From Morella rubra (taxonomy: Eukaryota > Streptophyta > Magnoliopsida > Fagales > Myricaceae), in contig CM025852.1 in the NCBI GenBank assembly GCA_003952965.2, forward strand, positions 14,188,127-14,252,126: a DNA stretch of 64,000 nt. The letters run 5' to 3'. Shown here in pieces: positions 47,508 to 60,606 of the stretch. Each line of letters opens with the position of its first letter. Within the stretch, counting starts at the first letter, position 1. The translations under genes and the position numbers were made by a program. The notes under the pieces are model-generated. The model made no database searches. It worked only from the letters and a program-made list of their open reading frames with translations, and was not told the origin of the DNA.

Positions 47508-48262
47508 TAGGGTTGTGCATAAGCGGTGGCGGTTATGCCCTCCACCGCCACCGCTATGGGCAATTGTCCAAAAATGGACACCGCAACCGACACCTAATGG
47601 TGACGGTTTTGAAGATGGCGGTAGCGGTAGCAGTTACAGCCACCCAAACCAGATCTGCACAAATCATTAAAAAAAATAAAACAAAACAAAAGCAGATCAA
47701 CAATAAATTACCCAACAACTTTCAACCCAAAACGAATTTGCAAATCCCAAAACGATATCAACCTAACAACAAATCAAAGCAACCAAATCAACCCAACAAC
47801 GAATCACAGTAACCTAACAACGAATCAAAGCAACCAAATCATAGAGGGAAAAAAGAGAGAGAGAAAGCAACGCATAGGCTAGAGACTAGAGAGAGAGAAG
47901 AAAGAGATCTTCATATGCTATAGAGGCGCCGTGATTGTTGAAGATCGCTGATGTTGGTGGAGGAGATAGGCGTTGATCGGGGAGGGGGAAAGGAGAACGG
48001 AGAAAATTTTTGGGGGAGGGGGCTTTACTTTGCCGTCTACGAAAATGGGAAGGAGGGAGGGGTTTCGAGGCCCCTCAAACAACCACGTTTCTCTTTAAAG
48101 AGAAACGTCTTCGTTTGTATAAAATAAAAGAAAAGAAAATTAAAACGGTTTTAATCTAGCATCGTTACTAGTGCCGCCATGGGGCGGGGAGCGGTTTACG
48201 GCACCCGTACCGGTGGCGAGGCTGGTAAACCGACACACCGCTGATACCAGTACACAACCCTA
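47508..48262. mobile_element. Non-autonomous hAT element, 755 bp, copy B
   Basis: This is identical in layout to 14098-14852: TAGGGTTGTG inverted ends and TTTCAGAG target duplication at 47500-47507 and 48263-48270. The paralogous empty member of the local repeat follows near 48741-48807. Confidence 0.88.
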
Positions 48263-49438
48263 TTTCAGAGTCTATACCACCAACTCAACTTCTATAATGT
48301 TTTTTTTTTTTTCTAAAAGAAAAAAAAAACTTCTAGAACATTTGCCATGTTGTTTAATTTTTTTTTTGTTTCTCTCTCTTTTGCTCTCCTCTTTTTGTTT
48401 TCTTTCCTTCTCGAGAGATAGTATGATATGAAGAATATTAAATAAAATTTCAACATTACCGGGTTATTATTGAAAGAAAATTTCAATTTTAGGTTTGATG
48501 ACTCTTTAAGTGTGTGTCTAACAAACCAAAAGGCTATTTCAGTATAACTGCATTCTTTAGTTTGAGACAAATATAGTTAGGATTGTTAAGAGGAATTAGA
48601 ATTTTTCAATTCTTCCGCCACTGGTACCAGAAAGGCCTAATTTTGAAAAATCCAATGCTTTTATCAGTTTCCGGTGTCTCCGACACCAGCTGAGCGAATA
48701 CTAGTAGAACTGAATTTTAATATTTTTTTAAAGACTAACCCGAGCTGCCCTCTAGTATATTTGAGTCTGTATTACCAACTCAACTTCTACAACATTTGCC
48801 ATGTTGTTTTTTTTTTTTTTTTTTTATCTTTTATCTTCTTCTTTTTTATTCTTTTCTCTCTCTTTTCTTTCTATTCTCTTCGTTTTTTTTCTTTCCTTCT
48901 GTTTCTCTCTATTTTGCGATGTTGTTACGTAGTATAAATTTGTTCAAAAGTTTTTTTGAATAAAGCTTTGTGGTGTGGAGGTTTCTTTAATAAACTTGGC
49001 ATTTCTATACTACTAAGAATGAGTTGTCAAGAGAAGAACATTTTGTAAACGTGTACACCTTATCAGTGGCGTTTGTGTTTTAAAACTTTAGTTATTCTAA
49101 AATTTTAACCTAATAAAATAATTAAAAATAATCTCTTTTTCTATTAAATAATTATTTTTTATTATAATAAATCTAAAAAATTCATTCAAATTATCTTTCT
49201 TTTTACTTTTTCATCAATTCTTATATCCAAAATTTTAACCACACTATTTTTATATACAAAATTTTAGAACACAAACCTTAAAATATAATTAAGGCTGTTC
49301 GGAAGATCTGAAAATTTTAAATTCCCTGCCACGATCTTTACTCCCCAACTTGATGGAATAAATAGAAAAGGTGAGAAAATCGTAGGATAAAGATTAACTA
49401 GATTTGCCGAGTGCAAAGTCTACTTCACAATGACCTAA

Positions 49439-52400
49439 CACTGCAAGAAAAATGACATTAGGTGTCAAAATAAATTTTGTCACAAAATCATGCCCTTCTT
49501 TGTCAAATATAAATTTCGTTATGCAAGGTGTGCCAGGAAATACAAAAACGTCCAAACGGCCTTAAAACCGGTTTGCACGATATCTACGGGTGACGAAAGA
49601 CAAAACGTTACATATTTGTAACTAGACACATTCGTCAGGAATCTACAAATCCATTCGAACGGTCTGTGAAGACGTGCGCACAGAATTTGGGTGATAAAAA
49701 CACAGTTGTCACCCATAAGTGATGCAGGTCAAATCGTCACAAAAGCTGCAATACCATCCGCACGGTCTAACCATAACGTCCCAATGACTAGGACAATCCG
49801 CGCATGATTGACACTCGTCTATTTCAGACGACCGCAGAGAACAGTTCGTATCCGTAAACGGCTATGCTAGCGTGTGCACGTTTGTTCCCTAAACTAGGTT
49901 GTTTTATTAGTCGTTTGAACAGCGTATTAATGCGTGCGAACATTGATCCGTTATACGCTGTCTTTTTGTTTATGATATATAAACATGTTAAAATTTTAAT
50001 TTTTAGGAGTATTTTTGTTGCGGATAGTTATCTTAGCAAGCACACATATATTACCTAAAACTAGGTTGTTTCATTAGACGTTAGGATGGCTTCTATATGT
50101 GTGCAGATGTTGTTCAATGATACGCTGTCATTTTGTTTAGGATATATACACATGTCAAAAATGTATTTTTTAAGGATTATTTTTGTTGCGAATGGTTAGA
50201 CTAGCGTGCGTACGTTTGTTCCCTAAAACTTGGTCATTTTATGATATGTTCAGACGGCTACCTAGTGTCTGGATGCTTGTTTGCATTAGATGGCATCGTT
50301 TTATATGTTGTGCAAACGCTATATTACCCCGTGCGGACGATGTTAATTGATAGTTTATTTGTTTTTTCCACTTTTTTAAAAATCAAGAAATGTCTAAACT
50401 CCAACGTTTGTCATCTACCTCATTTGCCAAGGGCTCTACGCAGTAGGATCCTCAGAGTTAAGAGGATTATATGACGCGGAAGGAGCAGCTGAGGTCACAG
50501 TTGTTGACTTCGAGGAGATGAAGTATATGGGCCGGAGTATCGACGATATTATGGATGACCAGGGTTGGATCGGGAAAGATAGCATAGCCTCTGTAGATCT
50601 AGTCTAGGAGTTTTACGTAGCACTGTTGGATGTTGCAAATCTTGATGCACCGGTATGGAATGTCACTGTACGCGGGGTGGCCTTTCAAATGTCAACAGAC
50701 ATCCTAGCAGCATTTATGGGGATACAGAGGCCGATTGTAGCATACCCTGCAATGGAGATGGGGAACAAGTTAGATGTGGAAGACAAAAGTACATGCACCT
50801 ATTTTGGTGTATTCTGCATCTCATCTTCGCCTACGACATCGAGCCAAGGGCTCACACGACAGAGTGTCCTACAGTGAGAAGTGAGCTGATGCTGTCCGTG
50901 GCTAAAGAATGTATTGTAGATTTTCCGCTGTACTTCTTCTTGACTTTTCAGTCTAAAGCGAAGATTAGTTCTGCTGTACATTGCTATACAGTTTACTCCT
51001 GACACACTTTCTCCATATTGTGGGCTGCATGGATAGTCGGGATGAGGAAAGGATGGTGCCTCTCGGTCTTATTTGTCGAACCACTTTGACTCGTTCTGAG
51101 GCTCAACTTAGGCAACAGCAGATACCGCAGGCTCCTACTCTTGCAGAGCTGTAGCAAGTGGAGTAGCCCCCTCATCGTGCGTAAGAGCAGCGACCAACCT
51201 GGGCCGATGCTTGAATGATGGACTTGAAGGGAATGGTTGAGGCTGCTATTTCACCGATGCATTAGTTGTGCGTCAACTTAGGGACCCGTGTGACCTCTAT
51301 GGAGACTCAAATGATGAGATTGTCGCCATTTCTCAAAACCATTACGGGCACCTTGGGTATGATGTCGAGGAGGTTGGGCGCCATTGAGGATCAGTTCTGG
51401 AAGATAAGCGAGTCCACGAGGGAGGGATCCACTAAGCCCAGTCCGCAGCATGATTATGAGTTTCTTTATATTTTTATTTCACATTATGTTTTTTGGATAT
51501 TTATGTTTGTCATGGATATTTATTTTAGGTTTGTATTCTGGATATTTACGTTGATTTTGTTTTATGATGGTTATTATGCATCTTTTTTTTTATTATGGTT
51601 TAATATTTACCTTTGACGGTTTAGATATGTTAATACTTCAAAGGTAATGTTCATGATCTATTACTTAGAATGTTACTAACTGTAACACTTAGAATCTTAT
51701 GTTAAAATTTAAGATGAAATACATAAGTAATTAATTTATAAGAAATGAATAATTTATAATTAATAAATGTAATATCAAAAATTATTGAAGTATATATATA
51801 TTTATCCGTTAGGACGGTTGTTGTTGTATAAACGAACCCGTTTGTTCAACAAAAAATGGTGTCATGCTTTCGAAATGAGGCGTCCGCATGTTTTGCTGGC
51901 CTATGCAGACGTGCATTGCCTAATACGACGTCGTTGAGTTGGATGTAAAACGGTGTTGTTGGCTAGTTCGAACAATTTATTGTATTTAATTCGTACATGT
52001 CTAGACGTCATCAAAAATGTGGACAACAGTCCGGACAGTTACGAAATTGTTGGCAACAGTCCGGACAGTTACGAAATTGTTGGCAGTAAATTTTCACTCC
52101 GAAATTTTCAGAGGAAAGCGTCTAGACATCAATTATTACCATCCGGACTTGTTTTTCGAGGAATTAAGAGGCCAAAACCCAGAAACTGGTGTTCATTCGA
52201 CAACTCTTCTAAAAACACCCAAAATCCTCTCCAATTTGTCCTAGGTCCAGTTTTTTCTTGAAGAGTCATTTGAATCATTGAGGAGGAGGTTCAGGCATAG
52301 ATTGCTCAAGCTTTGGGTGGATTGGAGCACATCTTTGCAATTTGGAAGCTTTTGAGAGGTACAGTGTTTTACGATTTGTGTGGGTTTTGAGTAAAAATAT

Positions 52401-54216
52401 ATTGTTTTGCTTGATTGTTGATTGTTTATGCTTTGGGTAGCTTAGAAACATGTTTGGTGTTGATTGGGTGCGAAAATGGTGATGTAAAACAGTTGTTTTT
52501 GGGATTGAAATGCGTCTATGGGCGAGCGATTGTCAGAGGATCTGTTCTTCAACAATTGTAGTTTGAACATTTATCGTAGCCGTCCGAACAGTTTTTAGGG
52601 TAATTCAAACCGTTTGAACGTCTTGCAGGGCGTGCGGATGTTTATTCACGAAACAACATCTTTTTAGTTTTGGCAATGCGAACAGTTGTTAATCCGTCCG
52701 GACAGTTATGCATGAAGTTTATTTAATATTTGTTTTGTTTTGCATTTAGTAGCCCTTAGACCCGTTTGAGAATTTCTGCGTTTTAGTTGCCAAATGCACG
52801 GTAATTCTCGAATTGTCCAAGTTGTGGACAGTTTGAGATTAGACTATCTGTAATGTACGTAAATGTTCTGGTCATTGATAGGTTTTTGTTGACTTTCGAA
52901 TGGTTTTTTTTAGGTTGGCCATGGATCGCTCCGAGAAAAATATCACTAAGGTCAGGGCACAGATAGAGCGATCAGCTTGGGCAGACACTATGGTAGTGGA
53001 GCTGAAAGAGAGTATTTGGACGATAGTGGAGCCGACGCATACGTTATGCATGGATCTCCATACCCGCTGACCACTTTGGAGAATAATTTTGCTATGATGA
53101 AGAGGGGTCTGAGGGAGGAGGTGATTGCTATGCAACTGGAACTGACTTCTGTGATAGAAAACGTGTCCCAATTGTACCAGTCTTTCAGTACTGTTCCGAT
53201 ACAACTCTGAATGCACATCAAACGGGTGGATATTATGGAGTAGTTAGAGCATGTTCGTGATGCCATCAGACAAGAACTCAACGAGCCAACTCGTGTCGTG
53301 ATTTAGACTAGTCTATGACTTATGCTTCGTTAGTCTCCGGCTTGTGATTCAGACTAGTTTTTGGTTTATATATTTTCTCTATTATTTACTTATGCTTTGT
53401 TAGTCTCCAGCTTGTACTAGACTTTAACATTATATTTTTCGTTTGTTATTTATGTGTTTGATATTTTATATTATGTACTTGATTTTGATTATGTATTTTA
53501 TTTACTATTATGTCGGTTAGATATTTGTATATCATTATTAATTTTATCGTACATTTAATATATTGTCTTCATATTCTTGTTTAATTTAATTTTAAATGCA
53601 TAATTAAATAAATTAAATTTGAAGATTTCATATTAATTTAAAACGGTCCAGACGCATTAATAAAGTCCGGACGTCCACCTGATATGTTATTTTTCCGCAC
53701 GCAATAAATAAACGTCCGTACAAGTTACCATTGCATAACATCGGAACGAAATTCCACCATCCTCACGTCCTTATTTAAGCAACGTCCGCACATTCTAGAG
53801 CCGTTCTCACATTATATTCATGGCAATTTCTTTTCTCTTAAGATGAAAACAATAAGCGTCTGCACGTGGTTTATTAGCGTGCGGACGATATATCTGCTGA
53901 TAAAATTTACATTTTGACATAGAAATTCACTTCGTGCGAACCTGTATTACAACGTTCGCACGGGTTTCAATGAAAATAAGGAATCCGTGACGTATTTATA
54001 TTGTCACACAAAATGAAAATCGTTTGAACCGTCTGAGTTGGCATCCAGACACTATTTCTTGAGGAACCTCACAAATTGTCACCCAAAAACAAGGTGACAA
54101 GCTTCTTGTGTCAAATCAGTGGTCAAAATTTTTTTGACACCAATAACTTTTGCTAACAAATTTTTAACTTTAGGTGATAAAAAATTTTGACACCCAAAAC
54201 CTATTTTCTTGTAGTG
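49439..54216 (+). mobile_element. CACTA-2 DNA transposon, 4.8 kb, copy B
   Basis: Ends are CACTGCAAGAAAA and TTTTCTTGTAGTG, with TAA on both sides (49436-49438 and 54217-54219). The right subterminal region here keeps the family-typical repeats: the decamer words GTGCGAAC and CGTTCGCACG near 53930-53960 and GTGTCAAA/TTTGACAC words up to the end. Copy A has lost or replaced these, so copy B is the better reference for the element. Confidence 0.9.
50466..51460 (+). pseudogene. Degenerate gene in CACTA-2 (PF20167-like domain plus coiled coil), copy B
   Basis: This has the same broken gene, stops and frameshifts as 17056-18050, including EFYVALLDVAN, VTVRGVAFQMSTDILAAFMG and ILHLIFAYDIEPRAHTTECP. 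It was therefore already dead when the segment duplicated. Confidence 0.55.
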
Positions 54217-54219
54217 TAA

Positions 54220-55411
54220 AGGTGGGGACGGTGGGAAACATTTATAAGACAAAAGATAGTGGATATTATGGACTTTAGTTCCGTCGATTTTCATGAAAAC
54301 AAGAGTACCTTCCAGTTGTAAGGCCGAGGTTCATTGGGGTTTCAGAAAGTTGGAGTTTGGATGTGTTCAAGGCCGCAAGTTTCTGTCGGGACAAGCGTCA
54401 AAATGAAAGGATTTCTTTTTTATGCCCACCCACCCGGCCCCTTTCTTTCTTTCTGTCTATTTTTGTTTTGCCCCGTGACTCTTGTTCTACTCCTTTCTGT
54501 TCTTCCCCAGCCCCACCTGAAATTATTTATTTCCATATAAAGTGAGATATTTTTCCACCTTTCCATGAACGAAGTTAAAATCCGACTATTTCGTTCGAAT
54601 CTCTACAATTCTTTACTTCAATTATACGATGTAATTTAAGTTTTAAAAAAATAGATATAATAGATCAGTTTTATATTATTTATGTAAAATTTTCATCAGT
54701 TTGAACCCTACAATGAAGTCCATCTATTATGTCTGTACCTGTACTATATAATTCGGATAGGAATAATTTTATTACTTGTTAAGTTAAAATTTAATTACTC
54801 ATTGTTGCAATTTTTGGTGTTGATATATTCAAGTTAATGATTTTATGACTTTACATACATTTCCTTGAAGAATATATTTTGCTTAGAAGTTATATTATAA
54901 AATGGATCCAATTCACAGGTACATTAGGATTAACCATATCTACATACTGAGGAAACTCATTAAATTTTTTACCATTTTTCAAGGTATCGATTTGGGAGAC
55001 ATTGGGAACTTTAGATTTGCAGATGTGTAATTCATTTGAATAAGGGTTACTTATTAGTTATTAATAAGTAAAGTAACTCTTTGTTATCAATAAGGGTTAC
55101 TTATTATAAGTTGTCAATCCGAATAGTTAACGTACTATTCTAGTCTAAAGATTACATAGCATGCAGCCTAGGAAATTATGGAGAACAAATTATTCTTGTT
55201 AAACAGAAGGCATCCAGTGCCAACAAAGGACGAAATAAAAAGCTGGGATTAATTCTTATACAAAGAGTAACTCTTATTTATCAAGAGGGATTATTTATTT
55301 ATTCTATTAATTAAGGCGCTTACTCTAATTAAAAGAATAATTAGTTCCCCTTTTGACAATTGCCTTTGTCTATAAAACCAAAATAAATTAAATTAAATTA
55401 AAGGATTTTAG

Positions 55412-55449
<38 letters not shown>

Positions 55450-55788
55450 CGTATCGATCAACATATATGCACCTGTAAAATTTTATCTCACTCGTGGCCA
55501 ATGACCATTAATAAGGAATGTACGTAGTTCTTATTCCATTTTGCTTCTTCAACAAAAGGACAAAATCTAGATATACGTATAAGCTGTAATAATTGCCACA
55601 CAAATAAGAATTATACGCCTCAAGATTATCTATATATATATATGGCCGCTAACTTGGCTTCTTTCTATCAAACTTATAAACACTAGCAATGCTCGGAGTT
55701 TACTGAAAGAAACGCTCCAATTCTGCCCTAGACTTTTCCTTTGTGCTTAAAGATCATATATGCACAGACACAGCTAATTATTTTCGAC
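54220..55788 (+). promoter_or_regulatory. Promoter and leader of the intact CYP72A gene
   Basis: The region between the CACTA-2 target duplication and the ATG carries a TATA box TATAAA at 55675-55680, a (TA)n tract interrupted by TT near 55412-55449, and the AATAAGGGTTACTTATTA direct repeat (55039-55056 and 55089-55106). CACTA-2 ends about 1.57 kb upstream of the start codon, so the regulatory region is bounded by a transposon. Confidence 0.6.
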
Positions 55789-58700
55789 ATGGAAGCTGTA
55801 TCAATTCCCACGATTGTACTTTCCTTTCTTTCCATTGTGGTACTAACATCGGCATGGAGAGCGGTGAGATGGGTGTGGCTGAAGCCGAAGAAGCTGGAGA
55901 GGCTTCTGAGCGAGCAAGGCCTCAGCGGCAACTCTTACAGGCTTCTGTTCGGGGACTTGGATGAGAGCTCGAGGATGATAAAGCAAGCCAAGTCTAAACC
56001 CATGAACTTCACCCATGAGATTGCACCGCGCGTCTTGCCCTTTGTCTACCAAACTGTGAAGAATTACGGTACGTACGACGTACTTCTATTTAGTAATTCA
56101 TCATTATTCAAGTTAGTTAATTTCTGTCTCAAATCAAAGATCGGGCCATATTTTTTCTGAGGTTCAACGACTCTCACCACATTTGAACCTCTCACAAACC
56201 TTGCTTTCTTGGAAAAAAATTTACAAAATCATGCTCTGGCCCGCCCCAAAGAATTTTACAAAGCATCCTCTTTGATTTGGCCTCTAATGAAAATCCTTCC
56301 TCCCCTTAATTGGTCTCTCTAAAAAAATTTCAACTTTCTATTTTGACCCCTTACATATAAACATCACACTTTTTCCTTTACTTTTTTAAAAAAATTACTT
56401 TGTCTCAGGAAAAAATGAATTCATTTACACCCTTTAGTTGAAGAATTCTATTGTAAGAATGATTTTTTAATGAATGTTTTAATATTGAAATTTAAATAAA
56501 TCTGCATTTAAGAACTTGATTTTTTCTTGAAGCTTAATGATCAATAGATTTAAAAAAATATATTAAAACAATAATAAATATATTTTGCACAACTCATCAT
56601 ATATATGATTTTTCCGTTGACCATAAATGCCAGCGTTATCCAAGTGAGTCTTTTTTTTATCTTTTCTCTTTCTTATTAAAAATATGCATGTGCAATTATC
56701 CCTAATTGGATAGGCAAGTTTAATAATATTCTCTTTTTTAAAAAAAGTATTCTAATATTAATTAAATGGAAATATATATTAAAATAATAATTCGGCCTAG
56801 TAAAGATTAATGTTAGTTTTATAAGAAATAGTAGGATTTTAAAGATTTTTTAATAGAATTGTGAATATTTATGTAGATTGAAATTTTATAAGTTTTTTGT
56901 AAAAAATTGTTGAAAAGTTTAAAGATAATTGATTGGAATTTGTAAAAAGCTTTAGAAAGATCATGATTTGATATAATCTTATAATAAAAAAGTGTTGGAG
57001 TTTGATGAAAAATGCGAAGAAAGAATATTTGTTTGAATCCTTTTTAAAATGTATTAGAATTTGTGTAAAAAATTGTTAAAATTTGTGTCAAAGTGTAAAT
57101 ATTTGTATTAAAAAAAATTAAAATTTTAGATGTTAATTTTGTTATGAGTTTGCAAAACATTAGAACATCCTGACTCCATTATTGTTTTCTTTTCTGTACT
57201 GTTCACAATCATGCACTGAACCCCGACCTTACGATGACATGTCGTTTTCTTTACCGAAAAGCAGTACGTTGTGAAATAATTGTACGATTTAAAACAATTT
57301 CACGGGACTTAGAAAAAAAAACAATTTCACGGGCGTTAGTGACAGATCAGAAAAAATATGCAGGTAAGAATTCTTTTATTTGGATGGGCCCGACACCGAG
57401 GGTGAACATTATGAACCCTGAACAAGTAAAAGACGTATTCTCTAAGATCTATGGCTTTCGAAAGCCACGAGAACATCCACTTTCAAAGCTGCTGGCAACT
57501 GGAGTTGCAGATTATGAGGCTGAGAAGTGGGCTAAACACAGAAAGATTATCAACCCGGCATTCCATCTTGAGAAGCTGAAGGTAATCAAGTGATCTAATG
57601 GGTTCCGAGGTTTTGAAAATGATGAACTATTTCAACAATTCAATCTTACATTAATATGCTTGCAACAAATTAGTGATTTATATTTTTCTAAATTAATGAT
57701 AAACATAATGAAAGGCATGAATAGGTAATTAATGTTGTATTAGGGAGACGATTAAGTCTGTGTGTGTGTATAACATTTAAATATTAACATTATAAAGAGA
57801 CTAATTAATCTTTTGTCTTCTAATTAGTAAGCAAATCGCTCCACAGAATGACATTGGCTACAAAGCTCAAGCTATAATATTTTACTCAGATCTTTGTGTA
57901 AGGGATAATTTTATATGCTTGCTTGATATATATGACAATGACGATCACCCTATAGATCTTGACGTTGTTTTTGTGTGTTCTATTATATATATATATGCAG
58001 AATATGTTACCGGTATTTCATCAGAGTTGCAAGGACATGATTGGCAAATGGGAAAATTTGGTCGCTGAAAAGGGATCAATTGAGTTAGATGTATGGCCTC
58101 ATCTTCAAAATTTGGCGAGTGATATGATCTCTCGAACAGCTTTCGGAAGTAGCTATGAAGAAGGAAGTATGATTTTCGAACTTCAAAGAGAGCAAGCGGA
58201 ACTTTTCATGAAATTAATACAATCTGTTTACATTCCAGGAGGGAGGTAATCTCAAACTTTACTATTTTTGCCACTGACTTTTGAATCACACGGTGTGCAT
58301 GTCTTTGGAATTAGGTTTGTCTTATATATGAAATGAAGGAAAGAAAGAAAAACAAAAAAACAAAAATAGAAAGTTATATATGATTCTCTGGTAGATGAAA
58401 GAAATCAAAGTATTCCAACTTTACTCTATCTTGTCCTTTGCTATATAGGTTTCTGCCGACTAGGACCAACAGGAGGATGAAAGAAATTGAGAGACAGATA
58501 CAAGCTTCGCTTAAAGCCATTATCAACAAAAGAGCGAAGGCAATAAGGGCAGGTGAAGCCAAAAATGTTGACTTGTTAGGCATACTTCTTGAGTCCAACT
58601 TCAAAGAAATTGAAGAACATAGGAACAACAGGAACAACAGGAACGTAGGAATGAATATCAAAGAGGTAGTTGAAGAATGCAAGCTTTTCTACTTCGCGGG

Positions 58701-59391
58701 GCAAGAGACCACCTCGGTTTTGCTGGTCTGGACATTGGTTGTGCTGAGTAAGTATCCAAATTGGCAAGCACGTGCAAGAGAGGAGGTTCTACAAGTTTTT
58801 GGTGAAAACAAACCAGACTTCGAAGGGTTAAATCACCTAAAAGTTGTAAGTATATATATTTCTTCTTAATTAAATATTATATATGTGCTATATATATATA
58901 TATATGCATCTTCGATGATCTATGTCCGAAACAAATTAAATTGATAGCTGTATTTAATGTTACAGGTGACCATGATTTTGTACGAGGTTCTAAGACTCTA
59001 CCCACCAGTAGCTGTTCTCAATAGAACTGTCCATGAAGATACGAAACTTGGAAATTTGTATTTACCAGCTGGAATTGGCATTAGCTTACCGACAATCCTC
59101 GTCCATCTTGATAGTGAACTTTGGGGAGATGATGCAAAGGAATTCAAACCAGAAAGGTTTGCGGAAGGAATCTCAAAGGTCACGCTGGGCCAGGTTTCGT
59201 TCTTCCCATTTGGATGGGGACCTCGGATTTGCATTGGCCAGAACTTTGCTCTGATGGAAGCTAAACTGGTTCTCTCGATGATTCTACGGAGCTTCTCCTT
59301 GGAGATTTCCCCATCCTATGCCCATGCTCCTCACTCAGTCATCACTCTTCAACCACAATATGGTGCTCACCTTATTCTCCGTCATCTCTAG
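55789..59391 (+). CDS. Cytochrome P450, CYP72A subfamily, intact 5-exon gene (521 aa)
   Basis: Exons are 55789-56068, 57364-57581, 58001-58245, 58449-58845 and 58966-59391, all with GT-AG introns, joining in frame to 521 residues, the usual CYP72A length. An N-terminal membrane anchor (residues 5-22) places it on the endoplasmic reticulum facing the cytosol. P450 landmarks are the I-helix AGQETT (331-336), ExxR as EVLR (387-390), PERF (442-445) and the heme loop [10 protein letters not shown] with Cys469 as iron ligand. Phrases such as [34 protein letters not shown] and [13 protein letters not shown] are typical of CYP72A. Members hydroxylate or oxidise triterpenoids, iridoids and gibberellins using O2 and NADPH via P450 reductase; the substrate here cannot be told. 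A 9-bp repeat in exon 4 adds an RNNRNNRN stretch (306-313). Intron 1 is 1.3 kb. Confidence 0.95.
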
Positions 59392-59635
59392 AGCACGAAG
59401 ACATTTTTTGTTTTCGAACAAGATGATGAGGAATCTGATCAAACAGTACTGTCCTATCTTGTGGTACATTTTTGGTTTTCCTAGTAGTACATCGTAGCTC
59501 GATCTTGGCTTAAGACAGGCCAGTGTCCTATCTTTCTTAAGTATCTATTTATTGAAGAGCTAAACAAAGCAATTCAAGCTAAATGTTGCCAACACTAATG
59601 AGCTATGTATAATTAATGTCTGTCTTTTATTGTGA

Positions 59636-59641
59636 AATAAA
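59636..59641 (+). terminator. Poly(A) signal of the CYP72A gene
   Basis: AATAAA lies about 245 bases after the stop codon in AT-rich sequence, a plausible near-upstream polyadenylation element. Confidence 0.5.
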
Positions 59642-59745
59642 TGTTTCTTGCTTATGAGTTGTACGTTTATAATTAGCATCATATGCTAAAGAGAATATAG
59701 TAGCCGATCGAAATTTGCTAGGGAAAAGAGCACCACAGCTAGCTA

Positions 59746-59955
59746 GGACTTGAATTCAGCTCTAAAGAAGAGTTCAATTAGAAGTACTTGATTGCGCCTA
59801 TAAGAAGGAACACATTTACAACTTGATTTCGCCCAAGGGATGGTGTACGTACAACTGGAACCTGATTTCGGCTAGGAGAAAGAATTCAAGTGAGACTTGA
59901 TGAATTCGACCCTGTAAAGGTGTTCAAATTAATAGGACTCGAATGTCCGCCAAGT
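59746..59955. repeat. Degenerate ~45-bp minisatellite downstream of the P450
   Basis: Five or six units each begin with ACTTGA(T/A)T or a close variant, continue with a (T)TCGCC/TTCGGC-like core and end in TTCAA(A/T)T or TACAACT. The array lies within the LTR-like repeat that follows the P450 3' end. Confidence 0.55.
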
Positions 59956-60057
59956 ATACATAGCAAATAGGTGGATTATTTGCAAGACAAAATTGAGCCT
60001 TTAACCCAATGAAAGAAGGCTGCAACCGACCCTTGAAATACTTACCATGAAGTGTTA

Positions 60058-60383
60058 CAACAATCTAGCAAGATTGGTTTCATCCTGATGAAGGTTTCAA
60101 CAATCTAGCAATTTGGGGGAGGGGGGGGGGGGGGGGGGGGGGGCTTACGGTTTCAACAATCTAGTAAGATTGGTTTCATCGTGATTAGATGAGAGAAAAA
60201 TCTAGCAATTAAGATTTGGAATATCTAAAGTATTTTCCTCTCTCAACGGGAGATTAATGGAACAATAATACAACATCTTTAGTGTTAGATCTCGTTCACC
60301 TAAGGTGAATAAACGAATCTATGAGTTCAAGTTCAATTAGGATTCTAAAACAATAAGAATTTTGAAATCTTATTTTCATAGCT
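60058..60383. repeat. LTR-like host repeat, third member, interrupted by CACTA-3
   Basis: From about 60165 this matches 2540-2750 and 35950-36160 (GATGAGAGAAAAA(T/C)CTAGCAA, TTAGATCTCG(C/T)TCACCTAA, AATTTTGAAA). A short direct repeat CAACAATCTAG(C/T)AAGATTGG occurs at about 60060 and 60155, on either side of the poly-G tract. CACTA-3 begins at 60384. Confidence 0.65.
60121..60143 (+). repeat. G23 homopolymer
   Basis: Twenty-three consecutive G residues follow GGGGGA (60115-60120). Such a tract can fold into G-quadruplex structures and its true length is unreliable in sequencing. Confidence 0.85.
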
Positions 60384-60606
60384 CACTACTAGAAAATTGA
60401 CTTTTAGTGACGAAATTTTCGGTGACGAATTGAATTTCGTCACTAAAAGTTAATTTTAGTGACAAAATGCTATTTTCGTCACAAGAAAGGCTTTTTAGTG
60501 ACGAAATTACTTTTCGTCACCAATTTTGTCACTAAAGTTTTATTTGTGACGAAATAAAATTGTTGTCACTAAAAAGTTAATCTTTTGGTAACGAAAAGTT
60601 TCGTCA

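Larger units (their letters stand above)
33478..56813. repeat. 33-kb tandem segmental duplication, copy B (visible overlap with copy A)
   Basis: This is the counterpart of 1-23524. If the duplication is a simple tandem event, the true start of copy B is 23525 and the unit is about 33.3 kb; the part homologous to 23525-33477 would then lie left of the window. Divergence from copy A is concentrated at 33690-34712 and 53626-54200 and is otherwise sparse. Copy B runs on without interruption into the rest of the CYP72A gene. Confidence 0.95.

Noticed and set aside
57234-57593. Longer open frame starting upstream of P450 exon 2
   Set aside because: It begins inside intron 1; the acceptor CAG at 57361-57363 and the phase match with exon 1 define exon 2 from 57364.
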